Source: Castellaniella sp034675905
Lineage (GTDB): Bacteria; Pseudomonadota; Gammaproteobacteria; Burkholderiales; Burkholderiaceae_B
Direction of reading: 5' to 3'
Length of the DNA: 64,000 nt
Assembly (NCBI RefSeq): GCF_034675905.1
Contig: NZ_JAUCCV010000002.1
Location: 372,001-436,000 of the forward strand
The notes beneath the pieces were generated by a model, which ran no database searches, was not told the origin of the DNA, and worked only from the letters and a program-made list of their open reading frames with translations. Below are positions 18,205 to 26,382 of the stretch, piece by piece. The position numbers were made by a program, and so were the translations under genes. Each line of letters opens with the position of its first letter. Position 1 is the stretch's first letter.

Positions 18205-18245
18205 TTCGGTACAGACCGTATTTTAGCTTTTTCCCGCTAGAGGGA

Positions 18246-19733
18246 TCACTGAAGCTTGATGATCACCCACTGGGACTGCTGATCCCGGCTGACCAGCAAT
18301 ACGACCGGGCTGGATTTATCCAGGCCCTTGACGACTTTTTCGTACTGCGCCGGGCTGGTGATATCGGTATTGTTCACCCGCAAAATGATGTCACCGGCCT
18401 CGATCCCCGAATCCGCCGCCGGGCTGTCCGACTGGCTGACCACCACGCCCTGATCCAGTCCGGAATCCGCCGGCAGCGCCTTGACGCTCAGCCCCAGGCG
18501 GTCGGCGCCGGATTCAGCGGGAGCCTGCGAACCGGAGTCGCCAGCAGCCTTTTGATCCAGTTCAGCGATCTTGGTCTTCAGTTCCAGCGACTTGCCCTTG
18601 CGCCAGACCTGGACGGTGGCGTTGGTGCCGGGTTGCGTCGCCCCGACCAGGCGCGGCAGATCCGTCATGTGCTTGATGGCCTGACCGTCAAACGCCGTGA
18701 TCACGTCACCCGCATGCACGCCAGCCTTGTCGGCCGGGCCGCCGGGCTCGACGCTGCTGACCAACGCACCCTGCGCAGTCCCCAGCCCCAGGGCCTTGGC
18801 GACATCATCCTGGACTTCGGTGATCTGCACCCCGATACGCCCACGCGTGACCTTGCCATGCGCCTTCAACTGATCCACCACCCGCATGACTTCGTCGATC
18901 GGGATGGCCAGGGAAATCCCCATGAAGCCGCCGCTGCGCGAAATGATCTGGGAATTGATCCCGACCACCTGACCTTGCAGATTGATCAGCGGACCGCCGG
19001 AATTGCCGGGGTTCACCGCCACATCGGTCTGGATAAAGGGCAGATAATCCCCCGTGTCCCGGTTGATGGCGCTGACGATACCGGCCGTCACGGTCGAATC
19101 CAGACCAAAGGGCGAGCCAATCGCCAGCACCCACTGGCCCTTTTTCAGCTTGTCGGAATCACCGATGGGCAAAGGCTTCAGGTCCTTGGCATCGATCTTC
19201 AACAGCGCGATATCCGTGCGGGCGTCGGTGCCGATGACTTTGGCCTTGTATTCCTTGCCGTTGGTCATGGTGACAAAAATCCCGTTGGCATTATCCACCA
19301 CGTGATTATTGGTCAGCACATAGCCGTCGTCGGACAGAATGAAACCGGAGCCGATCCCGCGCGGCACGGTGCGTTCCTTGGGAGCCGGCTGTTCAGGCTG
19401 GGCATGCGGCCGTTTCTGCTGCGGCGCCTGCTGCTGCGGCCCGAATCCCGGCGGCGCGAAGTCCGGACCGAAGAACCAGCGGAACAGATCGGAAGGATCA
19501 CCGCCCGGCCCCATCGCGGAACGCCGCACCGGCACAGCTTCGGTAGTGCGGATATTGACGACGGACCCTTCGGTTTCGGACACGACTTGCGTGAAATCCG
19601 GCAAGCCCGCCACCGATACGGCGGATTCAGCCTGGGCTGCACCCATGGGGGCTGCCGATATCAGCAACAGACTGGCGGCAGCACCGGCAAACGCCCGTTT
19701 GGCGGCCGGTGCGCTGGGCAAATTGAAAACCAT
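18246..19733 (-). CDS. mucD: Periplasmic HtrA-type serine protease MucD/DegQ
   Basis: Envelope quality-control protease and chaperone (495 aa). A signal peptide (about residues 1-35) ends near AAQA. The trypsin-like triad is His in LTNNHVVDNA, Asp in TDARTDIALL and Ser in NPGNSGGPL, followed by two PDZ domains (starting near GRIGVQITEV and LGLSVKALP). A Gln/Pro-rich insertion of about 30 residues precedes the protease domain. ATG 19733 has AAGGAGA upstream. As the last gene after rpoE-rseA-rseB it is the usual sigma-E regulon member; MucD in Pseudomonas restrains the same sigma factor. Confidence 0.93.
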   Translation of the reverse strand: MVFNLPSAPAAKRAFAGAAASLLLISAAPMGAAQAESAVSVAGLPDFTQVVSETEGSVVNIRTTEAVPVRRSAMGPGGDPSDLFRWFFGPDFAPPGFGPQQQAPQQKRPHAQPEQPAPKERTVPRGIGSGFILSDDGYVLTNNHVVDNANGIFVTMTNGKEYKAKVIGTDARTDIALLKIDAKDLKPLPIGDSDKLKKGQWVLAIGSPFGLDSTVTAGIVSAINRDTGDYLPFIQTDVAVNPGNSGGPLINLQGQVVGINSQIISRSGGFMGISLAIPIDEVMRVVDQLKAHGKVTRGRIGVQITEVQDDVAKALGLGTAQGALVSSVEPGGPADKAGVHAGDVITAFDGQAIKHMTDLPRLVGATQPGTNATVQVWRKGKSLELKTKIAELDQKAAGDSGSQAPAESGADRLGLSVKALPADSGLDQGVVVSQSDSPAADSGIEAGDIILRVNNTDITSPAQYEKVVKGLDKSSPVVLLVSRDQQSQWVIIKLQ

Positions 19734-19756
19734 GGAGTTCTCCTTGGAGGAATATA

Positions 19757-20767
19757 TTAGCGAGCGGCCTGCGGCACATATTGCACGGCACGGGCCAGAT
19801 CGCGGATCGTCTGGGCCGGCGCCTCGCCCACGGCGGTCAACCAATAGGATGCGAGACGCATCCGGTGGATATTGGCTGCCCCCTGTCGCAGATCGCCCTG
19901 TCTGATGTTTTGATCGCGTTTCGGGTCAAAGGTTTCAATAAAAATCGAAATAGCCGCCAGCCCATCGGAAACGACCAATTGGTCCACCGCATGAGCCGGT
20001 CCGATCTGCCGCGATAGTTCAGCGACCGGTTGAAAACCGGGTGGCAGCGTAAAACGCCAGCCCTGCGCCTGCAGGTCCGTCGGGGCGCTGGATTCCGTCA
20101 CCAGCTGCCAGTTGCGCGTATCCCAATGCGTTGTCAGGGCGGCCGGCTGCACGTCAGCCCCCACCCGGATGCTGCTGAAGGCGACCTGGTCCACCAGGTG
20201 TCCGGCAGGATCCAGCGTCTGGGATTTGAGCAGCAGATGGGTTTCTACGTCGGTGCAGATGCGATAGCTGTAGCGCAGGCGGTCGCGAGCCTTGAGTTCG
20301 GAGACCGAGCATTCGCGCCCCGCCACCCGATACGTATGGGAAGACGTGCGCCAGTCGTAATGGGCGGTGATAGCCTGGGCGTTGCCCAGCAGCAGGCCAG
20401 GAAAATGATCACTGCGCGCCGGCTGGATGACGACCAGCTTGCGTTCCGGCAACAGGCACTGCTCGACACTGTTCTGACGCAGGCATTCGCGCGGCATGCC
20501 GTCCAGGATTTCCAGGCGCTCGCGTTCGCCGGTGCCGTCCACCAGATGCACCAGCCGCGAGGACTGCAACGTATGGCCCTGCTGATAGACGTAAACGCCG
20601 GCATAGTCCAGCGACCGGGCGGCTTTCTGTACCTGCTGTAAAAAAGCCTGAACATCGCCGCTGGGGGCAAGCGGCTGGGCAGCCTGCGCGGCCATTCCCA
20701 GCATCACGCCCGCCAGCAGGCCACAGGCCAGCCAGGTCGACCGCACGCCAGCCTGCCGCGCGATCAT
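19757..20767 (-). CDS. rseB: Sigma-E regulatory protein RseB/MucB
   Basis: Periplasmic sensor (336 aa) that binds the anti-sigma factor RseA and shields it from proteolysis until envelope damage occurs. A signal peptide (about residues 1-29, ending MAAQA) is followed by the LolA-like lipid-binding fold (SLDYAGVYVYQQGHTLQSSRLVHLVDG, RERLEILDG) and the C-terminal MucB domain (VDQLVVSDGLAAISIFIE). Two cysteines in MPRECLRQNSVEQCLLPE may form a disulfide. The start overlaps the rseA stop by one base. Confidence 0.93.
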   Translation of the reverse strand: MIARQAGVRSTWLACGLLAGVMLGMAAQAAQPLAPSGDVQAFLQQVQKAARSLDYAGVYVYQQGHTLQSSRLVHLVDGTGERERLEILDGMPRECLRQNSVEQCLLPERKLVVIQPARSDHFPGLLLGNAQAITAHYDWRTSSHTYRVAGRECSVSELKARDRLRYSYRICTDVETHLLLKSQTLDPAGHLVDQVAFSSIRVGADVQPAALTTHWDTRNWQLVTESSAPTDLQAQGWRFTLPPGFQPVAELSRQIGPAHAVDQLVVSDGLAAISIFIETFDPKRDQNIRQGDLRQGAANIHRMRLASYWLTAVGEAPAQTIRDLARAVQYVPQAAR

Positions 20768-21273
20768 CAGCGCAGCCCCATGCCATCGTAAGAGGCCTGA
20801 CGCACCGGACCGGCGCCGGCCATATCCTGATGAGCCGCCATATAGTCGGCCAAACTGGGATCGTTGGCATCCGCCTCGGCGGCTTGCGCCAGCACTGGCG
20901 TACCGGCAGGCGCTGCACCAGGGTCGGCCAGGAAGGGCCGCGCCATCCAGACCACCGAAGCCACCGCCGCCGCTACCGCCAGGCCGGACAAACCCAGACG
21001 CCAGGCATGATGCCGGACCAACGGCGCCGGCGCCACGATGGCGGGTTCGGCATCCAGCGCAGCCGACACGCGGGCGTAAAACCGCTCGGACGGCTGAATG
21101 GCCAGGTCCTGGCTGCGCATCACATCACCGATCAAGTGGTACGTATCCCAGACCTGTCGTCCATAGGGGCTGTCGAGTTCTTCGACCCGCAGATCCGCTT
21201 CGCCATCCACCCAGGATGAAACGGAAGCTTCCCAGTCATGACCCGCCGCAGCGGGTTCACGCGTGATATTCAT
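20767..21273 (-). CDS. rseA: Anti-sigma-E factor RseA/MucA
   Basis: Single-span inner-membrane anti-sigma factor (168 aa). The cytoplasmic N-terminal domain (WEASVSSWVDGEADLRVEELDSPYGRQVWDTYHLIGDVMR) matches the RseA N-terminal sigma-binding region, the membrane helix is LGLSGLAVAAAVASVVWMA (about residues 93-111), and the rest is periplasmic and Ala-rich. It lies 9 nt after rpoE and overlaps rseB. Family knowledge: cleavage by DegS, RseP and cytosolic proteases frees sigma-E. Confidence 0.9.
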   Translation of the reverse strand: MNITREPAAAGHDWEASVSSWVDGEADLRVEELDSPYGRQVWDTYHLIGDVMRSQDLAIQPSERFYARVSAALDAEPAIVAPAPLVRHHAWRLGLSGLAVAAAVASVVWMARPFLADPGAAPAGTPVLAQAAEADANDPSLADYMAAHQDMAGAGPVRQASYDGMGLR

Positions 21274-21282
21274 AAGGGCTCC

Positions 21283-21882
21283 TTACCAGCGGCGTCCCGA
21301 ATCCTGTTCCATGACCGGCCGCAAGCGGCTGGCAATGGCTTCCCGCGCCCGAAAGATCCGGGACCGAACCGTACCGATCGGGCACTGCATGGTACTGGCG
21401 ATATCTTCATAACTCATCCCTTCGATCTCTCGCAACACGATGGCAGTCCGCAGGTCTTCGGGCAAGGCATCAATCGCCTCGTTGACAGTCTGGGCGATCT
21501 GACGGCTGGCCATCAACGATTCAGGCGTGCTCTGATCGCTTAGGCCATCAATTTGGTCAAAAGTTTCACCATCATCGCTTTCCACGGCGGAGACCGTCAC
21601 CGGCCGGCGGAAACTGGCCGACTGCCAGTTGCGGGCGGTATTGATGGCGATGCGATACAACCAGGTATAAAAGGCGCTGTCGCCTCTGAATTGAGGCAAC
21701 GCCCGGTAGGCCTTGATAAAGGCCTCCTGAGCCACGTCCTCGACCTCGGAAGGGTCGCGGATCATGCGCGACAGCAGGCGCATGATCTTGCGCTGATATT
21801 TGATGACCAGCAGATCAAAAGCATGCCGGTCGCCGCGCCGGACGCGTTCGACCAGCGCGAGGTCTACCTCGCGCTCGCTCAT
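21283..21882 (-). CDS. rpoE: RNA polymerase sigma factor RpoE (sigma-24)
   Basis: Extracytoplasmic-function sigma factor (199 aa) for envelope stress. Region 2 is LVIKYQRKIMRLLSRMIRDPSEVEDVAQEAFIKAY with the DVAQE box, followed by FYTWLYRIAINTARN; region 4 contains LREIEGMSYEDIASTMQCPIGTVRSRIFRAREAI. The gene starts 13 nt after fabF ends, so part of its expression may come from fabF read-through in addition to an internal autoregulated promoter. It heads rpoE-rseA-rseB-mucD. Confidence 0.96.
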   Translation of the reverse strand: MSEREVDLALVERVRRGDRHAFDLLVIKYQRKIMRLLSRMIRDPSEVEDVAQEAFIKAYRALPQFRGDSAFYTWLYRIAINTARNWQSASFRRPVTVSAVESDDGETFDQIDGLSDQSTPESLMASRQIAQTVNEAIDALPEDLRTAIVLREIEGMSYEDIASTMQCPIGTVRSRIFRAREAIASRLRPVMEQDSGRRW

Positions 21883-21895
21883 GCCTGATCCCCGA

Positions 21896-23125
21896 TCAGA
21901 ACCGTCTCACGATCATGGAGCCATTGGTGCCGCCAAAGCCGAAGGAATTGGACAGAGCCACATCGATCTTCAGATCGCGGGCCTGATTGGCACAGTAGTC
22001 CAGGTCGCATTCCGGGTCCTGGTTGAACATATTGATGGTCGGCGGCGAAATCTGGCGATACACCGCCAAGGTCGTGAAGACCGCCTCGATTCCGCCCGCC
22101 GCGCCCAGCAGATGGCCGGTCATGGACTTGGTGGAATTGACCACGAGCTTGTAGGCATGGTCCCCGAAGGCCAGCTTCAGCGCCTCGGTTTCATTTTTAT
22201 CGCCCAGCGGCGTGGACGTGCCATGCGCATTGACGTAGCTGATCTCATCCGCATTCACGCCGCTGTTGCGCAAGGCATGCAGAATGCCGCGGCGCGGACC
22301 ATCCTGGTCAGGGCTGGTGATGTGATGCGCGTCGGAACTCATGCCAAAGCCCAGGAATTCACCGTAAATGCGAGCGCCCCGACGCTTGGCATGTTCGTAT
22401 TCTTCGAGCACCAGCACCCCGGCGCCTTCGCCCAGGACGAAACCGTCACGGTCGCGTTCCCAGGGGCGCGAGGCCGTGGCGGGATCATCGTTGCGCGTGG
22501 ACAGAGCACGCATGGCGGCAAATCCGCCCATGCCCAAGGGTGAGACAGAGCTTTCAGCGCCGCCGGCCACCATGACGTCGGCATCGCCGTATTCAATCAG
22601 ACGGGCCGCATCACCGATGGAATGCAGGCCTGTGGTGCAGGCCGAGACCACCGCATAGCTGGGGCCTTTCAGGCCCAGCATGATGGACAACTGGCCAGAA
22701 ATCAGGTTGATCAGCGAGGCAGGCACAAAAAACGGCGAGATTCGCCGGGCGCCGCGCTGCAGGTATTCGATCTGGGTTTCTTCGATGCGCGGCAAGCCGC
22801 CGATGCCCGAGCCGATAATGGTGCCGATGCGATCGGCGTCTTCGGTTTCGATGTCCAGGCCGGAATCACGCCAGGCCTGAATGCCCGCCGCCACGCCATA
22901 ATGGATGAAGGCATCCATCTGCTTGGCTTCTTTGACGCCCATGTAGTCCGTGACCTGGAAGTCTTTGACTTCGCCCGCAATCTGGCTATTGAGCACCGAG
23001 GCGTCGAATCGCGTCACCCGCCCGATCCCGGAGCGGCCATGGATGAGGTTGTCCCAGGCGGTCTCGACATCATTTCCTACAGGCGACACGATGCCTAATC
23101 CGGTTATGACGACTCGTCGTTTCAC
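21896..23125 (-). CDS. fabF: 3-oxoacyl-ACP synthase II
   Basis: Condensing enzyme (409 aa) that extends acyl-ACP in fatty acid synthesis and is central for temperature control of unsaturated acyl chains. The catalytic Cys is in VSACTTGLHS and the two histidines in NAHGTSTPLGD and TKSMTGHLLGAAGG. I start it at GTG 23125 (KRRVVITGLGIVSPVG), which has AGGAG six nt upstream; the open frame continues upstream into the acpP-fabF spacer but lacks homology. It follows acpP, separated by an attenuator-like hairpin. Confidence 0.96.
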   Translation of the reverse strand: MKRRVVITGLGIVSPVGNDVETAWDNLIHGRSGIGRVTRFDASVLNSQIAGEVKDFQVTDYMGVKEAKQMDAFIHYGVAAGIQAWRDSGLDIETEDADRIGTIIGSGIGGLPRIEETQIEYLQRGARRISPFFVPASLINLISGQLSIMLGLKGPSYAVVSACTTGLHSIGDAARLIEYGDADVMVAGGAESSVSPLGMGGFAAMRALSTRNDDPATASRPWERDRDGFVLGEGAGVLVLEEYEHAKRRGARIYGEFLGFGMSSDAHHITSPDQDGPRRGILHALRNSGVNADEISYVNAHGTSTPLGDKNETEALKLAFGDHAYKLVVNSTKSMTGHLLGAAGGIEAVFTTLAVYRQISPPTINMFNQDPECDLDYCANQARDLKIDVALSNSFGFGGTNGSMIVRRF

Positions 23126-23137
23126 ATACGGCTCCTG

Positions 23138-23220
23138 AAAAAGAAAAAGGCAGTTCATGGCAGATCATCAGGTCGGACATGCAGACCTGCCTGCCCGATG
23201 ATCACCCGTCACGAACTGCC
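23138..23220 (-). terminator. Attenuator-like nested hairpin between acpP and fabF
   Basis: Three nested inverted-repeat arms (23149-23156 with 23213-23220; 23163-23169 with 23197-23203; 23169-23174 with 23184-23189) form one long hairpin in the acpP-fabF message. On the minus strand the last arm GAACTGCC runs straight into TTTTTCTTTTT, followed at once by the fabF AGGAG. It therefore looks like a partial intrinsic terminator letting acpP be made in excess over fabF. Confidence 0.65.
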
Positions 23221-23266
23221 ATGGCCCGGACGCGGCGGCTTGCGCCGGCGTCGGGTCGACATGAGA

Positions 23267-23506
23267 TTACTGTTTGCTATGCGAGGTGATGTAATCGACC
23301 GCCTGCTGCACCGTCGTGATTTTCTCGGCTTCCTCGTCGGGGATTTCCGTTTCGAATTCGTCTTCGAGCGCCATCACGAGCTCGACCATATCGAGCGAAT
23401 CGGCACCGAGGTCGTCAAGGAAGGAAGATTCGTTTTTGATCTCGGCTTCGTTGACGCCGAGCTGTTCAGCGACGATCTTCTTGACGCGCTGTTCGATGCT
23501 TTCCAT
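23267..23506 (-). CDS. acpP: Acyl carrier protein
   Basis: Small acidic carrier protein (79 aa) that holds growing acyl chains on a 4'-phosphopantetheine arm. The arm attaches to serine in GADSLDMVELVMALEDEF; the rest is the standard four-helix bundle (MESIEQRVKKIVAEQLGV, IPDEEAEKITTVQQAVDYI). It has its own TATAAT box 31 nt upstream and is followed by a large hairpin before fabF. Confidence 0.98.
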   Translation of the reverse strand: MESIEQRVKKIVAEQLGVNEAEIKNESSFLDDLGADSLDMVELVMALEDEFETEIPDEEAEKITTVQQAVDYITSHSKQ

Positions 23507-23536
23507 GCATATCTCCAGTTAGGAAAAATCCCGCGA

Positions 23537-23542
23537 ATTATA
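23537..23542 (-). promoter_or_regulatory. acpP: -10 box of the acpP promoter
   Basis: The minus strand reads TTGGCTATAATTCGCGGG, a perfect TATAAT hexamer 31 nt upstream of the acpP ATG. No clear TTGACA lies 16-18 nt further upstream, but the context (TTGG just before) resembles an extended -10. A private promoter agrees with the high ACP levels cells need. Confidence 0.6.
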
Positions 23543-23692
23543 GCCAAATGAGGACAGCTGGGCTGCGGGTCTTAGTCAAAAAAAAGCAGCTCGGGACCAG
23601 TCGAACACGCGCTGGACGGTTGAAGCACCGAGACTTGCCTACTGAGTTTGAACGGATTTTACCTTAGACGGGTGCCATCCGTTCTCCTTACC

Positions 23693-24436
23693 CTACATGT
23701 ACATACCACCATTGACGTGCAAGGTCGTGCCTGTTACGTAACCGGCCTGGGGGCTGGTCAGGTACGCGACGGCATGCGCGATCTCGGCCGCCGAGCCCAG
23801 ACGGCCCAGGGGAATCTGCTGCAAAATCGCCGCGGTCTGGGTCTCGTTGAGCGCCCGTGTCATATCCGTATCGATGAAGCCCGGCGCCACGCAATTGACG
23901 GTGATGCCGCGACTGCCGAGTTCCTGGGCCAGCGCGCGCGACATGCCTGCCACGCCAGCCTTGGCGGCCGCATAGTTCACCTGTCCGGGATTGCCGCTGT
24001 AGCCCACCACCGACGTGATATTGACGATGCGGCCCCAGCGGGCTTTCATCATGGTCTTGGCCACGCCGCGCGACAGCCGGAACACAGCCGACAGATTGGT
24101 ATTCAGCACGGCGGCCCAGTCCTCGTCCTTCATGCGCAGAACCAGCCCGTCACGGGTGATGCCGGCATTGTTGACCAGGATATGCGGTCCCCCGCCCTGC
24201 CCTGCCAGTTCCGCCAGCAGCGCGTCGCACGCAGCGGCATCGTCGACGTTCAGGACCGCACCCCGGCCGCCCTGGGGAGCCAGGGCTTCGGTAATGCCGT
24301 CGGCCCCGGCCTGCGAGGTGGCGGTACCCACCACGGTGGCGCCGGCGGCGGCCAATTCCAGTGCGACGGCGCGGCCGATGCCGCGCGAAGCGCCCGTCAC
24401 CAGCGCGATTTTGCCTGTTAGCGTAAGTTCTGCCAT
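23693..24436 (-). CDS. fabG: 3-oxoacyl-ACP reductase
   Basis: NADPH-dependent short-chain reductase (247 aa) performing the first reduction in each elongation cycle. It has the TGASRGIG cofactor motif near residue 14, NNAG around 88, and the catalytic Ser-Tyr-Lys set in NITSVVGYSGNPGQVNYAAAKAG; the C-terminal VTGTTLHVNGGMYM is typical of FabG. It starts 2 nt after fabD ends. A 186-nt gap to acpP contains a T8 run on the minus strand and the acpP promoter. Confidence 0.97.
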   Translation of the reverse strand: MAELTLTGKIALVTGASRGIGRAVALELAAAGATVVGTATSQAGADGITEALAPQGGRGAVLNVDDAAACDALLAELAGQGGGPHILVNNAGITRDGLVLRMKDEDWAAVLNTNLSAVFRLSRGVAKTMMKARWGRIVNITSVVGYSGNPGQVNYAAAKAGVAGMSRALAQELGSRGITVNCVAPGFIDTDMTRALNETQTAAILQQIPLGRLGSAAEIAHAVAYLTSPQAGYVTGTTLHVNGGMYM

Positions 24437-24437
24437 A

Positions 24438-25370
24438 TCAGCCTCTCAAGGCGTCCAGCGTCTGTTGCAACGACGTCGGATCGGTAATATTGAAGGTTGT
24501 CAGATCGCGGTCGATACGCTTGACCAAGCCGGTCAAGACCTTGCCCGGCCCGCATTCCACCAGATGCGTGACGCCGTTTTGCTTCATCGCCTGGATGGTC
24601 TCCACCCAGCGCACCGGATGCCAGGCCTGACGCACCAGCGCATCACGGACCGCCGCCGGATCAGTCGCTTGAGCGACATCCACATTATTGATCAGAGGCA
24701 TGGCGGGTGCACGCACATCGATCTTTGCCAGCGCCTGTTCCAGCACGCTTGCGGCGGGCTTCAGCAGGCGGGAATGGAAAGGCGCGGACACCGGCAAGGT
24801 GACGGCGCGCTTGGCGCCGGCCGCCTTGGCCAGTTCGCAGGCGCGTTCCACGGCCGCTGCGTGGCCGGCGATCACCACCTGAGCCGGCGCATTGTAATTG
24901 ACGGCCTCGACAATCTGATCGCCGGCGGCCTGAGCGCAAGCCTGGCGCACGGCATCGTCATCCAGCCCCAGGATGGCGGCCATGCCACCCTCGCCGACCG
25001 GCACCGCCGACTGCATGGCCTGGGCCCGCACCCGCACGGTGCGCACGGCATCGGCCAGATCCAGAGACCCGGCCGCCACCAGCGCGGAATATTCCCCCAG
25101 ACTATGGCCTGCCACGACGGCCGGCGCAGCGCCGCCCGCCTGCTGCCAGGCGCGGTACATGGCCACCGAACACAGCAGCATGACCGGTTGGGTATTGGCG
25201 GTCAGATTCAGGGATTCTGCCGGCCCTTGGGCGATCAGGCCCGTCAGGTCTTCGCCCAGGGCTTCATTGCCCTGCTGCAAGACAGCCTGGACGCCGGCAT
25301 GGTCCGCCCAGGCGTCCATCATGCCCACGGCCTGGGAACCCTGACCTGGAAATACGAATGCGATTTTCAT
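24438..25370 (-). CDS. fabD: Malonyl-CoA:ACP acyltransferase
   Basis: Transfers malonyl groups from CoA to ACP to feed fatty acid synthesis (310 aa). The start FVFPGQGSQAVGM, the nucleophilic serine in VAGHSLGEYSALVAAG and the catalytic histidine in SAPFHSRLLKPA are all intact. It is the middle gene of plsX-fabH-fabD-fabG, with a 17-nt gap to fabH and 2 nt to fabG. Confidence 0.97.
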   Translation of the reverse strand: MKIAFVFPGQGSQAVGMMDAWADHAGVQAVLQQGNEALGEDLTGLIAQGPAESLNLTANTQPVMLLCSVAMYRAWQQAGGAAPAVVAGHSLGEYSALVAAGSLDLADAVRTVRVRAQAMQSAVPVGEGGMAAILGLDDDAVRQACAQAAGDQIVEAVNYNAPAQVVIAGHAAAVERACELAKAAGAKRAVTLPVSAPFHSRLLKPAASVLEQALAKIDVRAPAMPLINNVDVAQATDPAAVRDALVRQAWHPVRWVETIQAMKQNGVTHLVECGPGKVLTGLVKRIDRDLTTFNITDPTSLQQTLDALRG

Positions 25371-25387
25371 GTGCTTAGTAAGAAGCC

Positions 25388-26362
25388 TTACAGTCTGACG
25401 AGGACGGAGCCCCAGGTAAAGCCGCCGCCGACGCCCTGCAGCAGGGCCAGCTGACCCGGGCGCAGCCGCCCGTCTCGCCAGGCCACATCGAACGCCAAGG
25501 GTACGCTGGCCGCCGAGGTATTGGCGTGCTTGTCCAGCGTCACGATCACCTTGTCTTCGGGCAGATCGAGCTTGCGACTGATGAAATTCAGGATCCGGAC
25601 ATTGGCCTGGTGCGGCACCATCCAGTCCAGGGAAGACAGCGCGATACCGGCTTCGTCACAGACCTCGTGGGCCGAGCGCACCAGGGAATTGACGGCCAGC
25701 TTGAAGACGGCCTGGCCATCCATGCGCAGGAAGGGGTCACCCGTTACCTGGCCGCCGCTGACGTTGCCGGCTGCGCACAGGATATGCTGCTGACGTCCAT
25801 CGGCATTCAGGCGAACCGCCAGGATGCCGGGTTCGTCCGAAGCGCTGAGCACCATGGCCCCTGCCCCATCGCCGAACAGGACGCAGGTACGCCGGTCGTT
25901 CCAGTCCAGGATGCCGGAAAAGACCTCGGCGCCGATCACCAGGGCGTGACGCACACGGCCCGCACGGATCATGGCGTCAGCCGTGGCCAAGGCATAGACG
26001 AAACCGCTGCATACCGCCTGTACGTCGAAGGCCGCCGCGCCGCCAACCCCCAGATTGGCCTGTACCAGACAGGCGGTGCTGGGGAAGATGAAATCGGGTG
26101 TGGAGGTTGCAACGATGATCAGGTCCAGATCATCCGCCTGCAGACCCGCGTTTTCCAGCGCGGCGCGCGCTGCTGCTGTCGCCAGGTCGCTGGTCTTGGC
26201 GCCGGGATCGGCGATATGGCGCTGGCGGATGCCAGTGCGTTCCGTGATCCAGGCGTCGGATGTTTCCACGCCGCGCGTGGCCAGATCGGCAGCCAGATCA
26301 TCGTTGGTGACGATACGAGGGGGCAGATAGCCGCCCGTTCCGGTAATCCTGGCGTAAGGCAT
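25388..26362 (-). CDS. fabH: 3-oxoacyl-ACP synthase III
   Basis: Initiating condensing enzyme (324 aa) that joins acetyl-CoA with malonyl-ACP. The active-site Cys lies in FDVQAVCSGFVYALA, His in WMVPHQANVRI and Asn in DKHANTSAASVPLA. The N-terminal ARITGTGGYLPPRIVTNDDL is standard. It is 20 nt downstream of plsX, the usual pairing of phospholipid and fatty acid initiation. Confidence 0.97.
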   Translation of the reverse strand: MPYARITGTGGYLPPRIVTNDDLAADLATRGVETSDAWITERTGIRQRHIADPGAKTSDLATAAARAALENAGLQADDLDLIIVATSTPDFIFPSTACLVQANLGVGGAAAFDVQAVCSGFVYALATADAMIRAGRVRHALVIGAEVFSGILDWNDRRTCVLFGDGAGAMVLSASDEPGILAVRLNADGRQQHILCAAGNVSGGQVTGDPFLRMDGQAVFKLAVNSLVRSAHEVCDEAGIALSSLDWMVPHQANVRILNFISRKLDLPEDKVIVTLDKHANTSAASVPLAFDVAWRDGRLRPGQLALLQGVGGGFTWGSVLVRL

Positions 26363-26382
26363 ATCGATTCCGAAAAAAGAGA

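Noticed and set aside
15569..18226. An 885-codon open frame on the plus strand
   Set aside because: It runs antisense to lepB and lepA, has His/Gln/Arg-rich composition typical of reversed GC-rich genes, and has no recognisable domain.
23579..23640. Terminator after fabG suggested by a T8 run
   Set aside because: I could not form a convincing stem directly before the T run, so it is not listed.
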